Origin: Flavobacteriales bacterium UBA6057
Lineage (GTDB): Bacteria; Bacteroidota; Bacteroidia; Flavobacteriales_G; Salibacteraceae
Assembly (NCBI GenBank): GCA_002428995.1
Contig: DIYJ01000005.1
Span: 158,474 to 222,473 of the forward strand
Reading direction: 5' to 3'
DNA: 64,000 nt
Part shown: positions 16,552 to 25,624 of the stretch, piece after piece
Position numbering within the stretch: the first letter of the stretch is position 1
Layout of the letters: every line of letters starts with the position of its first letter
Notes under the pieces: model-generated
Database searches by the model: none
What the model was told of the DNA's origin: nothing
The model's input: only the letters and a program-made list of their open reading frames with translations
Made by a program: the position numbers and the translations under genes

Positions 16552-18183
16552 ATGAAGAATTATCTGATTTTAGCGCTCGCAATACTTTCATTCCAAAGCG
16601 CATTTACCCAGGCACCGGATGCCTTTAAATACCAGGCGGTGGTGAGAGATGCCACGGGTGGCATTGTTTCGAATCAAAGTGTGAATTTCAGAATGAGCAT
16701 CTATGAAAATGCGGTTACCGGCATCGTAGTATACTCTGAAACGCACGGGGTAACCACCAATGATTTCGGCCTGGCGAATTTGACCATCGGAACAGGAACC
16801 TTAGTCAGCGGTGACTTCGGGACCATCGATTGGAGCAACGATGTGTATTTCATCAGAACAGAGGTAGACGTGACAGGTGGAAACACGTTTACGGACATGG
16901 GGATTACACAATTGCTATCTGTGCCTTATGCCTTAAGTGCGAAGAAGGTGACAGGAATGGAATTGGGCGACCTTACGGATGTAGATGCTTCGGGAGCTGC
17001 CGCAGACGAGGTGCTCACATGGAATGGAACAGCATGGGTTCCTGTGAGTCCGGCAACGGCTCCTACTTACACGGCCGGAGCGGGCATCGACATCACTGGA
17101 AACACAATATCCAATGCAGCACCGGACCAAACCGTGACATTAACAACCGTTGGGGCCACCAGCGTGAGCGGTGCTTACCCCAACTTCATTCTCACAACGA
17201 CTGACAACAACACCACCTACTCTGCAGGCACGGGATTGAGTCTTTCAGGCACAACTTTCAACGCGAACAATCAATCGGCACTGTGGAATGCTTCACGCAT
17301 TCAAGGAAACACAGTCGCCTCTACTACCCCGAACACAGGGCAGGTACTTACATGGAACGGCACACAGTGGACACCTCAGGCTGCCTCGTCACCCTGGACG
17401 GTTTCAGGAAGCAACATCTACAGAAATTCAGGACTCATTGGGATCGGAATGATGTTTCCCCAGTATCCACTCCACGCAACCAGCACTTCCGGGACGACAA
17501 TCCAGGCGGAGGTTACCGGAAATTCGGCTGTAAACAGTGCTTTTGGTGGATTTGCGACTGCCACCAATACCACGGGAGAAAACCAGGGTATTTATGCGCA
17601 GGCGACTAACAGTACAGTCGCTAATGTGGGCGGAATATTTGTTTCGAACGGCACCGGCTCGGGAACCAACTATGGTGTTTTTGCCTCTGCCAATGGTTCT
17701 ACCTCCAACAATTATGCGGGTTACTTTCTCGGAAACGTAGCTTACACAGGTTCTTTGGCCAACGTTTCTGATCAGCGATTGAAAACAAACATCACACCTT
17801 ATAATGGAGCCTTGAACAGCCTGATGGATTTGAGCATTTACCGATACTCCTATAAAGCCACGGCTGAATACTCAAACCTGAACCTAGCGAAGGAAAGGCA
17901 GTACGGATTCCTGGCTCAGGATGTAGAACAGCTCTTCCCCGATCTGGTGCATGAAAACAAGGTTCCCAATCGAAGAGTGATGCAGGAAAACGGTCGGTTT
18001 GAGCTTGTTGGTGGAGGAGCAGAATACAAGAGCGTAAACCAGATCGGAATGGTTCCCATCCTGATCAAGGCCATGCAGGAACAACAAGACATTATCATGG
18101 ATCAGCAAAGCCACCTGCGGGAATTGAGAACACTGGTGGAAGCACTGGAGCAGCGCGTAACATCCCTTGAAAATGGTCAGTAA
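16552..18183 (+). CDS. surface fibre-like protein with S74 self-cleaving chaperone domain
   Basis: 543 residues with a signal peptide (MKNYLILALAILSFQSAFTQ). Residues 22-135 form a conserved Bacteroidota module (FKYQAVVRDATGGIVSNQSV, VPYALSAK end). The middle is a Thr/Asn/Gly-rich repetitive shaft of the fibre type. The C-terminal 140 residues are an intramolecular chaperone (peptidase S74) domain: SDQRLKTNI marks its start, where these domains self-cleave in phage tail fibres, followed by YGFLAQDVEQLFP and a terminal coiled coil. Trimer formation and self-cleavage are inferred from the family. It has no T9SS domain. The next gene starts 1 nt after its stop and does carry one. Confidence 0.88.
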   Translation: MKNYLILALAILSFQSAFTQAPDAFKYQAVVRDATGGIVSNQSVNFRMSIYENAVTGIVVYSETHGVTTNDFGLANLTIGTGTLVSGDFGTIDWSNDVYFIRTEVDVTGGNTFTDMGITQLLSVPYALSAKKVTGMELGDLTDVDASGAAADEVLTWNGTAWVPVSPATAPTYTAGAGIDITGNTISNAAPDQTVTLTTVGATSVSGAYPNFILTTTDNNTTYSAGTGLSLSGTTFNANNQSALWNASRIQGNTVASTTPNTGQVLTWNGTQWTPQAASSPWTVSGSNIYRNSGLIGIGMMFPQYPLHATSTSGTTIQAEVTGNSAVNSAFGGFATATNTTGENQGIYAQATNSTVANVGGIFVSNGTGSGTNYGVFASANGSTSNNYAGYFLGNVAYTGSLANVSDQRLKTNITPYNGALNSLMDLSIYRYSYKATAEYSNLNLAKERQYGFLAQDVEQLFPDLVHENKVPNRRVMQENGRFELVGGGAEYKSVNQIGMVPILIKAMQEQQDIIMDQQSHLRELRTLVEALEQRVTSLENGQ

Positions 18184-18184
18184 A

Positions 18185-18661
18185 ATGAACGCACTGATGA
18201 CCATCGGTTTTACGTTCCTCACCTTGGTGTGTGGCGCGCAAAGCATTGAACGAAATGTGATCTCTGCTGCCGGTGAATCCTATGCAAATGGCGCGGCTCA
18301 GGTGAGCTTTACCATTGGTGAACCGATCACTGAGACCGCTTCTGGCAATGACCACAGCCTGACACAGGGTTTCCACCAAACCCAACTGTTTGTGACTGGC
18401 ATTGAAGATTTTAGAAATGATTTGAACGTGCAAGTATTTCCGAACCCCACGGTGGAAAATCTGACCATACAGATTCCAGAGTCCCTGAAAAACGGATCAC
18501 TGGTGCTTTACACCACAGATGGAAAGGTGGCACGCTCCACGTCCGCGCTGGACTTGACAACTACTTTGGATGTATCAGACCTCTCCTCCGGTATGTATTT
18601 CCTGAATGTAATTGCCGGAACAGAGCGAATCAAGACGTTCAAGGTGGTGAAGCAAGACTGA
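18185..18661 (+). CDS. small T9SS-sorted protein, partner of the S74 protein
   Basis: 158 residues from ATG 18185, which directly follows the upstream TAA; TTG 18167 and ATG 18173 are less likely starts inside the upstream gene. A signal peptide (MNALMTIGFTFLTLVCGAQ) is followed by a short beta domain (VISAAGESYANGAAQVSFTI, ending LTQGFHQTQL) found before many T9SS domains, then a type A sorting domain (VQVFPNPTVENLTIQIP, SSGMYFLNV). It is likely surface-anchored. The spacing of 1 nt to the S74 gene suggests the two work together, for example as anchor and fibre. Confidence 0.85.
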   Translation: MNALMTIGFTFLTLVCGAQSIERNVISAAGESYANGAAQVSFTIGEPITETASGNDHSLTQGFHQTQLFVTGIEDFRNDLNVQVFPNPTVENLTIQIPESLKNGSLVLYTTDGKVARSTSALDLTTTLDVSDLSSGMYFLNVIAGTERIKTFKVVKQD

Positions 18662-18753
18662 AGATCCTGAGAGGGATCACAGAGCTTTCAGCAACCTGCA
18701 CAGAAGCAACTTCTCACCATTCTTCTACTTGGCTCAACTTGAACAACGCGCAT

Positions 18754-18791
18754 AAAAAACTCCCTGTAGCTGAGGCTACAGGGAGTTTTTT
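18754..18791. terminator. bidirectional intrinsic terminator
   Basis: Perfect 17-bp stem with A-tract on the left and T-tract on the right: ACTCCCTGTAGC, loop TGAG, GCTACAGGGAGT then TTTTT. It lies between converging genes (18185-18661 plus, 18817-19116 minus) and can serve both. Confidence 0.93.
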
Positions 18792-18816
18792 ATTTGGCCT
18801 TTGTGACTAGTATTCC

Positions 18817-19116
18817 TCAGTCCTTCAGCACAGCGATAATCACAATGGATACAGTGCCGCTCATCTGCTCATTGTTGTCGCCTTGTCCCACGGCTATTTC
18901 GCCAACAACATGCAGCTTATTGTCTTGATTCTCATCAACCGTTGAGTTGAATTCAACAACAAACTGGCGGATCTCGCGCTTCTTGCTATAGCTGAGATTG
19001 ATGGCTCCGACACAGACCTCCGCAGAGATGATCGTAGAGTCAAACTGGATCTCTTCTGCAATTTTCTCGGCCGCTGTATTCACAGGGATGTTCAATCTTT
19101 CAATGGAAACATACAT
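18817..19116 (-). CDS. small protein of unknown function
   Basis: 99 residues, no signal peptide, no membrane segment; beta-rich by appearance with alternating hydrophobic residues (for example QFVVEFNSTVDENQDNKLHV and GTVSIVIIAVL). I do not recognise it. It is transcribed away from the small gene at 19304, and the 187-bp gap must hold both promoters. Codon use is like that of neighbours and a strong terminator follows, so I believe it is a real gene. It may belong functionally with the 19304-22327 signalling operon. Confidence 0.65.
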   Translation of the reverse strand: MYVSIERLNIPVNTAAEKIAEEIQFDSTIISAEVCVGAINLSYSKKREIRQFVVEFNSTVDENQDNKLHVVGEIAVGQGDNNEQMSGTVSIVIIAVLKD

Positions 19117-19303
19117 AACGTAAAAATTTATGGGTTAGGAGACAAACATCCAACCTAAGGCCCTGTCAAACAATCACTTAAACCCCCATTTCAACACCTC
19201 CCCATATACTATGATTTTGACAGTACATCTATTCTTTACTGGGATGTTTCATCTACATTCGGTCAGTGTCCTCGCTTTATAGACCTTAAAAACCTTCTTT
19301 GCC

Positions 19304-19660
19304 ATGGCAGCAGCAGACAAAAGGGAATTCAACAACCTTCCCACCGCCTATCTCCGGAGAGACCTTGACAACAGTAGCTACACGCTTTATGTAAGCGTGC
19401 AACTTGAAGCTGGTCAACAAGCAGTACCGCTGATGGACCCTGTATTCGATGCGCTGGGGTTCTTACAGCACGTTGCATTTCAGATTGAAATGTCCTCCGG
19501 CCCTTCAGGAGTCATTCCCACTCACTTTGAAACCTTTGAATATCCCATTCCAGCTGCGACTTCTGAAGCATCGGACGAGGTACTGGTTGAGGTTACAGAT
19601 ATCAATGGAAAAAAGCGCACAGTGATCGTGCATCACGAAGATGCTGATGTACCAGATTAG
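19304..19660 (+). CDS. small protein of unknown function heading a two-component operon
   Basis: 118 residues, acidic at the C-terminus, no signal peptide. Beta-strand-like segments (SSYTLYVSVQLEAGQ, VLVEVTDINGKKRTVIVHH) suggest a small beta domain; no family recognised. Its TAG stop overlaps the GTG start of the histidine kinase by 1 nt, so it is co-translated with the kinase and could be a modulator or an input protein. It is divergent from another orphan at 18817-19116. Confidence 0.65.
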   Translation: MAAADKREFNNLPTAYLRRDLDNSSYTLYVSVQLEAGQQAVPLMDPVFDALGFLQHVAFQIEMSSGPSGVIPTHFETFEYPIPAATSEASDEVLVEVTDINGKKRTVIVHHEDADVPD

Positions 19661-21633
19661 TGGCTGGTTTCAGAATCATAGGAACACTTCTAGTGCTCAT
19701 CACCCTCATTCCAATGAAGGGCGTTTCGGTTGTTGGGAATGAGGACTCCACAAGACTTTGGAAGTACATTGATAGCGCATGGGCGCTTCGCAACAGCGCT
19801 CCGGATTCAGCCATGTTCTATGCCCAGGAGGCCGAAAAGCTGGCCGAAGCCATAGACGACTCATCCGGACAGGCTTTTGCCCTGTTGCGTCAGGCTATTT
19901 TGCTCCGCAACATGGAAGACTTGTCAGGCGCGATGAAACGCATGGAGCAAGCCCTGACCATCGCAAAGGCTTCCAGCGATCTGCGCGCGGCTGCCTCTGC
20001 CCTTGCGAATTTGAGCCAGGTTCACCGAATGCTTGGGGATTATGAAAAGGCTGTGAATGAAAGCCTCCAATCCATCAGCTACCTGGAGCAGATACGGGAT
20101 ACAGCACGCCTGCTGCGGAGCATGAACAATCTCGCCAACATCTATTCGGAAACGGAGAACGAGGAACTTGCCCTACACTACTTTACCCGTTCGCTGGAAC
20201 TGGCTTCGGCCACCGCAGACTCAACCTCCATCAGTCGGGCATGGTTCAACCTAGGCGTAACCTATGACGCCTTGAATGACTTGGAGCAAGCTGAAGACTA
20301 TTACCTCAAATCGCTGCGCTATGCGAAGCACAGGAACGATGGAAGAACCGGAGCCCAATATGCCAACAGTCTTGGCGCCCTCTATTTTGAACGTGAACAG
20401 TATGCTGAGGCTCTGGCATCGTTTCGCCAGGCCGAAACCTACTACGATGCTGCTGAGGCCACGCCCGAACGCATCATGGTTTACAACAACCTCGCGAGCG
20501 TGCTGCAGCACCTCGAGGACGATTCACAGGCGCTTGAGTATTACCATCGGGCTGCCCGCCTGGCCAGAGTGGCCAAGCTGCCGAATGACCTTTCTATCAT
20601 ATGGCAAAACCTTGCCGGAACTCTTGAAGAGTTAGGAGAAGCAGATAGCGCGCTGCACTATTATCATCTGCATTCCAAACTGAAGGACAGCCTTTTCAAC
20701 GTTGAGAAATCGGAACAGATCCTGAACCTGGAAAAGAAATACCAGAGTGCGAAAAAGGACCAGTCGATCGCTGAGCTGAACCAGGTTAAAACTGCTCAAC
20801 AGGCGAAAATTGATTCCCGAAACTTCTGGCTCATCATTACAGGATTGGGACTTCTGATGCTGACCATCGCTGGGATTGGCTACCAGATGCGTTTCAAAGC
20901 GCTTCGGGCGTTGCACCTGCGCGAAGCAGAACTCCAAGAGCAGCGCAGGTTGAAACTGCTACAAGATCAGGAAGTGAAAACCCTGAATGCCTACCTGGAT
21001 GGAGAGGCTACTGAGCGGGAACGGATTGCCCAAGAGTTACACGACCGGCTGGGAAGCCAACTCACTACCGTGAAACTCCACTACGATCATCTGGCCACAC
21101 AGCATAAGGGCGCTGCTCAAGAACAGATGGAAACAGCGAACCAACTGCTTGGAGAGGCATGCTCAGAGCTTCGCAAAATAGCCCACGAACTTGCCACTGG
21201 GGTGTTACGAAATGCAGGACTTCCAGCCGCCATTGAGCAATTGGCCGCATCTGTTTCAGCTACCTCAAAGCTCACCATCCAAACCAACCTGTTTGCAATG
21301 GATCAGCGCCTCGCGGTTCGCATGGAGGTAGCGCTGTTTCGAAGCATCCAGGAGCTGGTCGCCAACATCATCCGACACGCGCAGGCTACAGAGGCGCACA
21401 TCCAATTGGTGATGCACGATGATTATTTGAGCGCATTGGTTTCGGATAACGGACGCGGGTTTGATTCATCCATGGCCGCGAATCCGGGAATTGGACTTCG
21501 GAGCATCGCCCTGCGCATGGAAGAAATATCGGGCAGCTTCCGAATAGACAGTCAAATAGGACACGGCACGACCGCCATCCTGGAGGTCGCACTGAAAGAT
21601 ACTGCAGGACTTCCCGGTAAAAGCCCGGCCTAA
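19660..21633 (+). CDS. TPR sensor histidine kinase (NarL/DegS type)
   Basis: 657 residues from GTG 19660. A signal-like N-terminus (GTLLVLITLIPM) precedes about seven TPR units (40-350), a coiled stretch, one membrane helix (FWLIITGLGLLMLTIAGIGY, about 388-407), a second coiled coil and the kinase core. The dimerisation box ERERIAQELHDRLGS puts the phosphorylated His at about 461, HisKA_3 type; the ATPase domain shows the N box (ELVANIIRHA) and G box (VSDNGRGFD). The TPR part would be periplasmic and read a peptide or protein signal. It phosphorylates the response regulator 22 nt downstream. Confidence 0.93.
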   Translation: MAGFRIIGTLLVLITLIPMKGVSVVGNEDSTRLWKYIDSAWALRNSAPDSAMFYAQEAEKLAEAIDDSSGQAFALLRQAILLRNMEDLSGAMKRMEQALTIAKASSDLRAAASALANLSQVHRMLGDYEKAVNESLQSISYLEQIRDTARLLRSMNNLANIYSETENEELALHYFTRSLELASATADSTSISRAWFNLGVTYDALNDLEQAEDYYLKSLRYAKHRNDGRTGAQYANSLGALYFEREQYAEALASFRQAETYYDAAEATPERIMVYNNLASVLQHLEDDSQALEYYHRAARLARVAKLPNDLSIIWQNLAGTLEELGEADSALHYYHLHSKLKDSLFNVEKSEQILNLEKKYQSAKKDQSIAELNQVKTAQQAKIDSRNFWLIITGLGLLMLTIAGIGYQMRFKALRALHLREAELQEQRRLKLLQDQEVKTLNAYLDGEATERERIAQELHDRLGSQLTTVKLHYDHLATQHKGAAQEQMETANQLLGEACSELRKIAHELATGVLRNAGLPAAIEQLAASVSATSKLTIQTNLFAMDQRLAVRMEVALFRSIQELVANIIRHAQATEAHIQLVMHDDYLSALVSDNGRGFDSSMAANPGIGLRSIALRMEEISGSFRIDSQIGHGTTAILEVALKDTAGLPGKSPA

Positions 21634-21655
21634 ACATAACAATGCACAAGACATC

Positions 21656-22327
21656 ATGACTTCAAGCATAACAGAGACTGAACAAAAGGCTTCAAAACAA
21701 TGGCGAGTGCTCACGGCTGATGATCATCAGCTGTTTTTAGATGGAATACGCATGGTGCTGGAGGCATCAAACGACTTCGCAGTAGTGGCGGAAGCAAACA
21801 ACGGTCTTGAAGTCATGGAGCGACTACAGGAATGTGAAGTGGACGCGGTAGTACTGGACATTGGCATGCAGGAAATGGATGGGATCGAAACGGCCAAAGC
21901 CATCAAAGCGACCTATCCTCAAATCCCCATTCTCATGCTGACCATGTATACGCACGACTCCTACATCAAACGCCTGATCAGGGTTGGTGTGAATGGCTAC
22001 ATCCTGAAGGAAAACGGACAGCGGGAACTGGTCACAGCACTTCGTGAGCTGGTGAAGGGCAAGAAGTATTTCGCCCCGGCTGTGACACAGGCAGTCATGC
22101 GCAGCTTCGAATCCAATGACAATGAGTCTGAAGCCCAACTGACGAAACGAGAGTATGAGATTCTGCGGTTGGTGGCTCAGGAATACACCACATTGGAAAT
22201 CGCAGAGAAGCTCTTTATTTCGGAAAGCACAGTCATCACACATCGAAAAAACATCATGCTGAAAATGAATGTGCGCAACATGGCGGGAATGATTAAAGTA
22301 GCTACCGAACGAGGGTGGTTTGACTGA
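21656..22327 (+). CDS. NarL/LuxR-family response regulator
   Basis: 223 residues: receiver domain with acidic pocket ADD (21-23), phosphorylated Asp at about 68 (VVLDIGMQEMDG), Thr near 96 and Lys 116 (ILKENG), then a GerE HTH in the last 65 residues (LTKREYEILRLVAQEYTTLE, STVITHRKNIMLKM). It is the output partner of the TPR kinase just upstream. Its targets are not evident from the window. A terminator hairpin at 22416 follows. Confidence 0.94.
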   Translation: MTSSITETEQKASKQWRVLTADDHQLFLDGIRMVLEASNDFAVVAEANNGLEVMERLQECEVDAVVLDIGMQEMDGIETAKAIKATYPQIPILMLTMYTHDSYIKRLIRVGVNGYILKENGQRELVTALRELVKGKKYFAPAVTQAVMRSFESNDNESEAQLTKREYEILRLVAQEYTTLEIAEKLFISESTVITHRKNIMLKMNVRNMAGMIKVATERGWFD

Positions 22328-22415
22328 TGTCTGTTCCCGTTGTTCAGTAAATATCAGCTGAGCCTACCACCTCATCCCTCATGCCTTTTTTAATCTACTG
22401 GAACACAGAATGAAA

Positions 22416-22444
22416 AAAGCCGGATCATGAAATCATCCGGCTTT
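22416..22444. terminator. bidirectional intrinsic terminator
   Basis: Stem AAAGCCGGAT / ATCCGGCTTT with a 9-nt loop, with an A-run before and TAGTTTTT after. It separates the converging response-regulator gene and the lipoprotein gene at 22467-22907. Confidence 0.88.
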
Positions 22445-22466
22445 AGTTTTTGTTGGGTTTCAGGTC

Positions 22467-22907
22467 TTAACGTCTGTACTTACCAGCGCAGTCATCCCGT
22501 TCCTGGCAAGTGTCGTCTGTGGTGTGGCCAAAGGTTTTACAGCCGTCACCAAAGTTGCGCCACTGTACCAGGGTAATAATACCGCGATCTGCCGTGCAAC
22601 CATTATCATCGCACACATAGCAAATCTTATCTCCAGCCTTGAATTTTGGATGGTTGTTGTCATTCGGGGTTGGATCTTCAACACTGGTTACTGTCCACAC
22701 GCAGTACTTCTTTTTACCAGGGTTGGTGTAAGGATCATCAATGATCTCTTCCTCCTCGGGCACTTCGCCATCCCAGTCATGCGGGAAATCATCTTCATAG
22801 AGTTCTATTTCTTCACTGGTCGTTTCCAATTGAGGGTCATCCATCTTAGAGCATGCGAAAACAAGGATCATCAACCCTAATAAGCTTAAAAACAAATACT
22901 TTTTCAT
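22467..22907 (-). CDS. Cys-rich lipoprotein with acidic stalk
   Basis: 146 residues; lipobox LVFAC with the lipid Cys at 19. Residues 25-65 are strongly acidic (DDFPHDWDGEVPEEEEIIDD), a likely spacer. The remaining 80 residues contain seven Cys, including CYVCDDNGC, in a compact domain probably held by disulphides. No family recognised. It should be on the periplasmic or outer face of the outer membrane. Single gene with its own terminator; upstream, TATACTTG near 22936 resembles a promoter element. Confidence 0.8.
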   Translation of the reverse strand: MKKYLFLSLLGLMILVFACSKMDDPQLETTSEEIELYEDDFPHDWDGEVPEEEEIIDDPYTNPGKKKYCVWTVTSVEDPTPNDNNHPKFKAGDKICYVCDDNGCTADRGIITLVQWRNFGDGCKTFGHTTDDTCQERDDCAGKYRR

Positions 22908-23031
22908 GGTTTCATAGTTTTAGTTTGTTCTCACAAGTATATCTTTTTGAATGTGATTAACGGGTATGAACAGCCGTATTTTATCATTATCCACGTCTAC
23001 AGAGCTCTATCCCAGGTGTCACGAACAAGAA

Positions 23032-23057
23032 AAGGGCCTCCCGATTGAGAGGCCCTT
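23032..23057 (-). terminator. intrinsic terminator of the T9SS protease gene
   Basis: AAGGGCCTC (23032-23040) pairs with GAGGCCCTT (23049-23057); on the minus strand the stem is followed by TTCTTG. It lies 25 nt past the stop codon of the protease gene. Confidence 0.75.
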
Positions 23058-23082
23058 GGAACAATGAACTGCTGATTAGAGA

Positions 23083-25437
23083 TTATTCGAGGATGATCAC
23101 TTGCTGTTGATGCAATGGAGCGCCCTGTTCCAAAATCTGCAGGTTATAGATTCCCACGGGCCACTGGGAAGTTTCGAGGCGGATTTGGTTGTCGCCCGCT
23201 ATCACCGGATGAAGGGTCTGACTGATGGTTCTTCCCTGCATATCGATCAACACCACTGTAACTTCTCCCTGATGATCAGCTTGGTGCTGAATCATGAGTG
23301 CATCGGGTAGATAAACCGGATTGGGATACACCACTTCTTCTCGCTTCCAACCAACTGGAGGCAACTCTGGCTCACCACCGCTGCAGTTCACAAAGCGACA
23401 CTCCGTAAACGAGCAGAGGTTCCAGGAAATGGGATCGCGCCAGTAAACAGTCAAGCAAACCTCATGGTAGGGAAAGGTCCAGCCGCCAAAGAACTGATAA
23501 GCCATTTCATCAGAGTTCCAAAGTCTGTGCCCGTCAAAGGTCCATTCCGTAGCCACAATGTTGGGATCGTTCCCCAGGTTGGAAGAGAAGTTCAGATTGC
23601 ACGCCTCACCTACGGTGAAGAAGAACAATGGATCGGGGAATTGAGGATTAACACATGGTGGAGGTGGCACCTCGTTACCGCTGCAACCAAGTGTTTGACA
23701 GGATTGATAGGCACATATCTCACCCGAAGCAATATGTCGCAGAAAAACGGTTAGGCAAGCAACATTCAATGAGCCACCAATGCCTTGCAAGGTAATGCTG
23801 GGTTCAGTTTGAATTGGCCAGGGGTTGTCATTGAAATCCCACTGACGACCAACAGCCTCATAACCGGGAGGAATCACTGTATTGTCCGTCAGTGTGTATT
23901 CACAGTTATCGGTCAATACTGTGAATTGGGGGTCAACAAGCCCATGCAAGCAGCGGGAAGTTATACCACACATTTCATAGCGTTCGCGGCCATCCAGGCG
24001 AATGACACCATTGACCTCCGGAATCGCGCCACCAGGGTTTAATATGCTGGAAAGCAAGGGTGAGTTGTCGTCTGGACGGTCCCATAGATGATGAAGCGAT
24101 GGCCCTTCAATAACATCCGTTTGGCATCCTTCGCTCATGGTCTTTACCTGAACAGATTGGATGCGGAGAAAGCGGTTGATGAATGGGGAGCCACTTGAGC
24201 CTCCATAAGACCTGTAGCCTGATGCTGGATCGAATGACCAGGTCAAACCACTGCCATAAGGGTAAGCTGGTAAAGTGTCCTTGGGTAAATACACCTTCAT
24301 CGGATTGCCCGCAGGCTGACTCAGGATGCGGACTTCTGGATACATTGATTGCCGTTCCCAGAAGTCATCATTACTCCAACCAGCATAATATTCTTTGTAA
24401 GCAGGCAGTGTTTCCATCCGCATGAGTCCGAGGTCGTGCTCTACAAGTCCGGTGTTTGCATTGTAGACCCATTCTGCGCCACAATAGTCGACTACTTCGT
24501 TCCAGTCTACCCCAGTACCCGAACAACCAGTTCGCAAAAAATTGTAGCGAAACACATAATGGTCATTCACCATGACAGAAGGAGAAGGCGGCACTTGGTG
24601 ACCGGCAGTCAACACGAGTGGATCACAGTCCTCCGCCCCGTTGTTGATAAGGGTACCAGTAAACCCAATCCATTGGTTTAGCGAAGGCTTCCACTCCAGA
24701 ATATGACACACTGCACGCTTCAGTGGATCCAACCCATCGCCCTGAGAGCAATTCGCATTCACTGTGCAGTCGAAATCCGGCTGAGTAGTTTTTGGAGGAG
24801 GGAAATTACCTCCAGAGCGACTCGAAGCACTTGGGTCGATGGAGTCAAACATGTCAAGCACTCCATATCCAACGCGTTCTATATGTAGCATCCCTTGCCC
24901 CTTTTTATCCGTAGGCTCGAAGTATTCCAATGTGGCTGTTGAGCTACCAAATTGGTGTGTTGTGAAGCGATGATATGGCTTGTTGTGAACCGAAGTGAAA
25001 GGCCCCATAATCAGTGATTGATCTTCGTTGTAGATCGCCAGACTGGCGCCTTCGGGAATTACAAATTCACTGAACATAAAATTGAGTCCACTGGCATCTT
25101 TGGCATCGATTTCCAATCGCCAAACTCGACCTAGATTGCCGACCTCTTGCCAAGTGCCAGCATTGTGTAATCCCCAGTCGACCTCAATGGCCAGAGCCAC
25201 TACATCTTCCGAAAGCTCCGATCTACTTACCTCCTGCTCAGGTGAAAGGCGAACGACACGATGCTCGACATCTATCGGCTTGCCTTCACGGGCATTCATC
25301 ATTACAGAAGAGTGTTTAGAGCTCATCGGCACAAATTGATTGAAGCGCACCTGCGCTTGAGACGATAAGCTGTGAAGCGTGAGTCCCAGACTCAGAACCA
25401 CAGCCAACCACCTCGTTCTTTGTTCGATTGTTTTCAT
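23083..25437 (-). CDS. secreted trypsin-like (lysyl endopeptidase-type) protease with T9SS domain
   Basis: 784 residues from ATG 25437 (signal MKTIEQRTRWLAVVLSLGLT, cleavage after SSQAQ). An N-terminal domain (to about 195) resembles the propeptide part of bacterial lysyl endopeptidases. The protease domain has His 280 (LTAGHQ), Asp 335 (EHDLGLM) and Ser 415 (GGSSGSPF) in the right order, with many paired Cys. Two copies of a Cys-containing domain follow (about 515-595 and 600-690), each with a C-x-T-V-[FY]-[LW] strand, then a type A T9SS domain (VVYPNPVYLPDALMI, WPVGIYNLQIL). It is expected to be an extracellular protease. Substrate preference cannot be read. Confidence 0.88.
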   Translation of the reverse strand: MKTIEQRTRWLAVVLSLGLTLHSLSSQAQVRFNQFVPMSSKHSSVMMNAREGKPIDVEHRVVRLSPEQEVSRSELSEDVVALAIEVDWGLHNAGTWQEVGNLGRVWRLEIDAKDASGLNFMFSEFVIPEGASLAIYNEDQSLIMGPFTSVHNKPYHRFTTHQFGSSTATLEYFEPTDKKGQGMLHIERVGYGVLDMFDSIDPSASSRSGGNFPPPKTTQPDFDCTVNANCSQGDGLDPLKRAVCHILEWKPSLNQWIGFTGTLINNGAEDCDPLVLTAGHQVPPSPSVMVNDHYVFRYNFLRTGCSGTGVDWNEVVDYCGAEWVYNANTGLVEHDLGLMRMETLPAYKEYYAGWSNDDFWERQSMYPEVRILSQPAGNPMKVYLPKDTLPAYPYGSGLTWSFDPASGYRSYGGSSGSPFINRFLRIQSVQVKTMSEGCQTDVIEGPSLHHLWDRPDDNSPLLSSILNPGGAIPEVNGVIRLDGRERYEMCGITSRCLHGLVDPQFTVLTDNCEYTLTDNTVIPPGYEAVGRQWDFNDNPWPIQTEPSITLQGIGGSLNVACLTVFLRHIASGEICAYQSCQTLGCSGNEVPPPPCVNPQFPDPLFFFTVGEACNLNFSSNLGNDPNIVATEWTFDGHRLWNSDEMAYQFFGGWTFPYHEVCLTVYWRDPISWNLCSFTECRFVNCSGGEPELPPVGWKREEVVYPNPVYLPDALMIQHQADHQGEVTVVLIDMQGRTISQTLHPVIAGDNQIRLETSQWPVGIYNLQILEQGAPLHQQQVIILE

Positions 25438-25549
25438 GATTATTGGTTTTTCAGCAAGCTCCAATTTTCATGAAGGGCGGTTGTGCTCGTTTCGTGAGCG
25501 TGAAGACTTATTGTATGAGCGTGGGGTTAGGTCAATGAACGGGTGGAGA

Positions 25550-25593
25550 GATCAAGGATTATGGATCAAGGATCAAAGGGGAAGATCAAAGCT
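25550..25593 (+). repeat. GATCAAGGATCAAAG repeat
   Basis: Short direct repeats of GATCAAGG/GATCAAAG in non-coding DNA between the genes at 23083-25437 and 25625-26572. The 15-mer GATCAAGGATCAAAG (25564-25578) recurs exactly in the right arm of the long hairpin at 50611-50674. Confidence 0.6.
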
Positions 25594-25624
25594 GCTTGTT
25601 TATGGGCATTGTGGCGTTGTTGGA

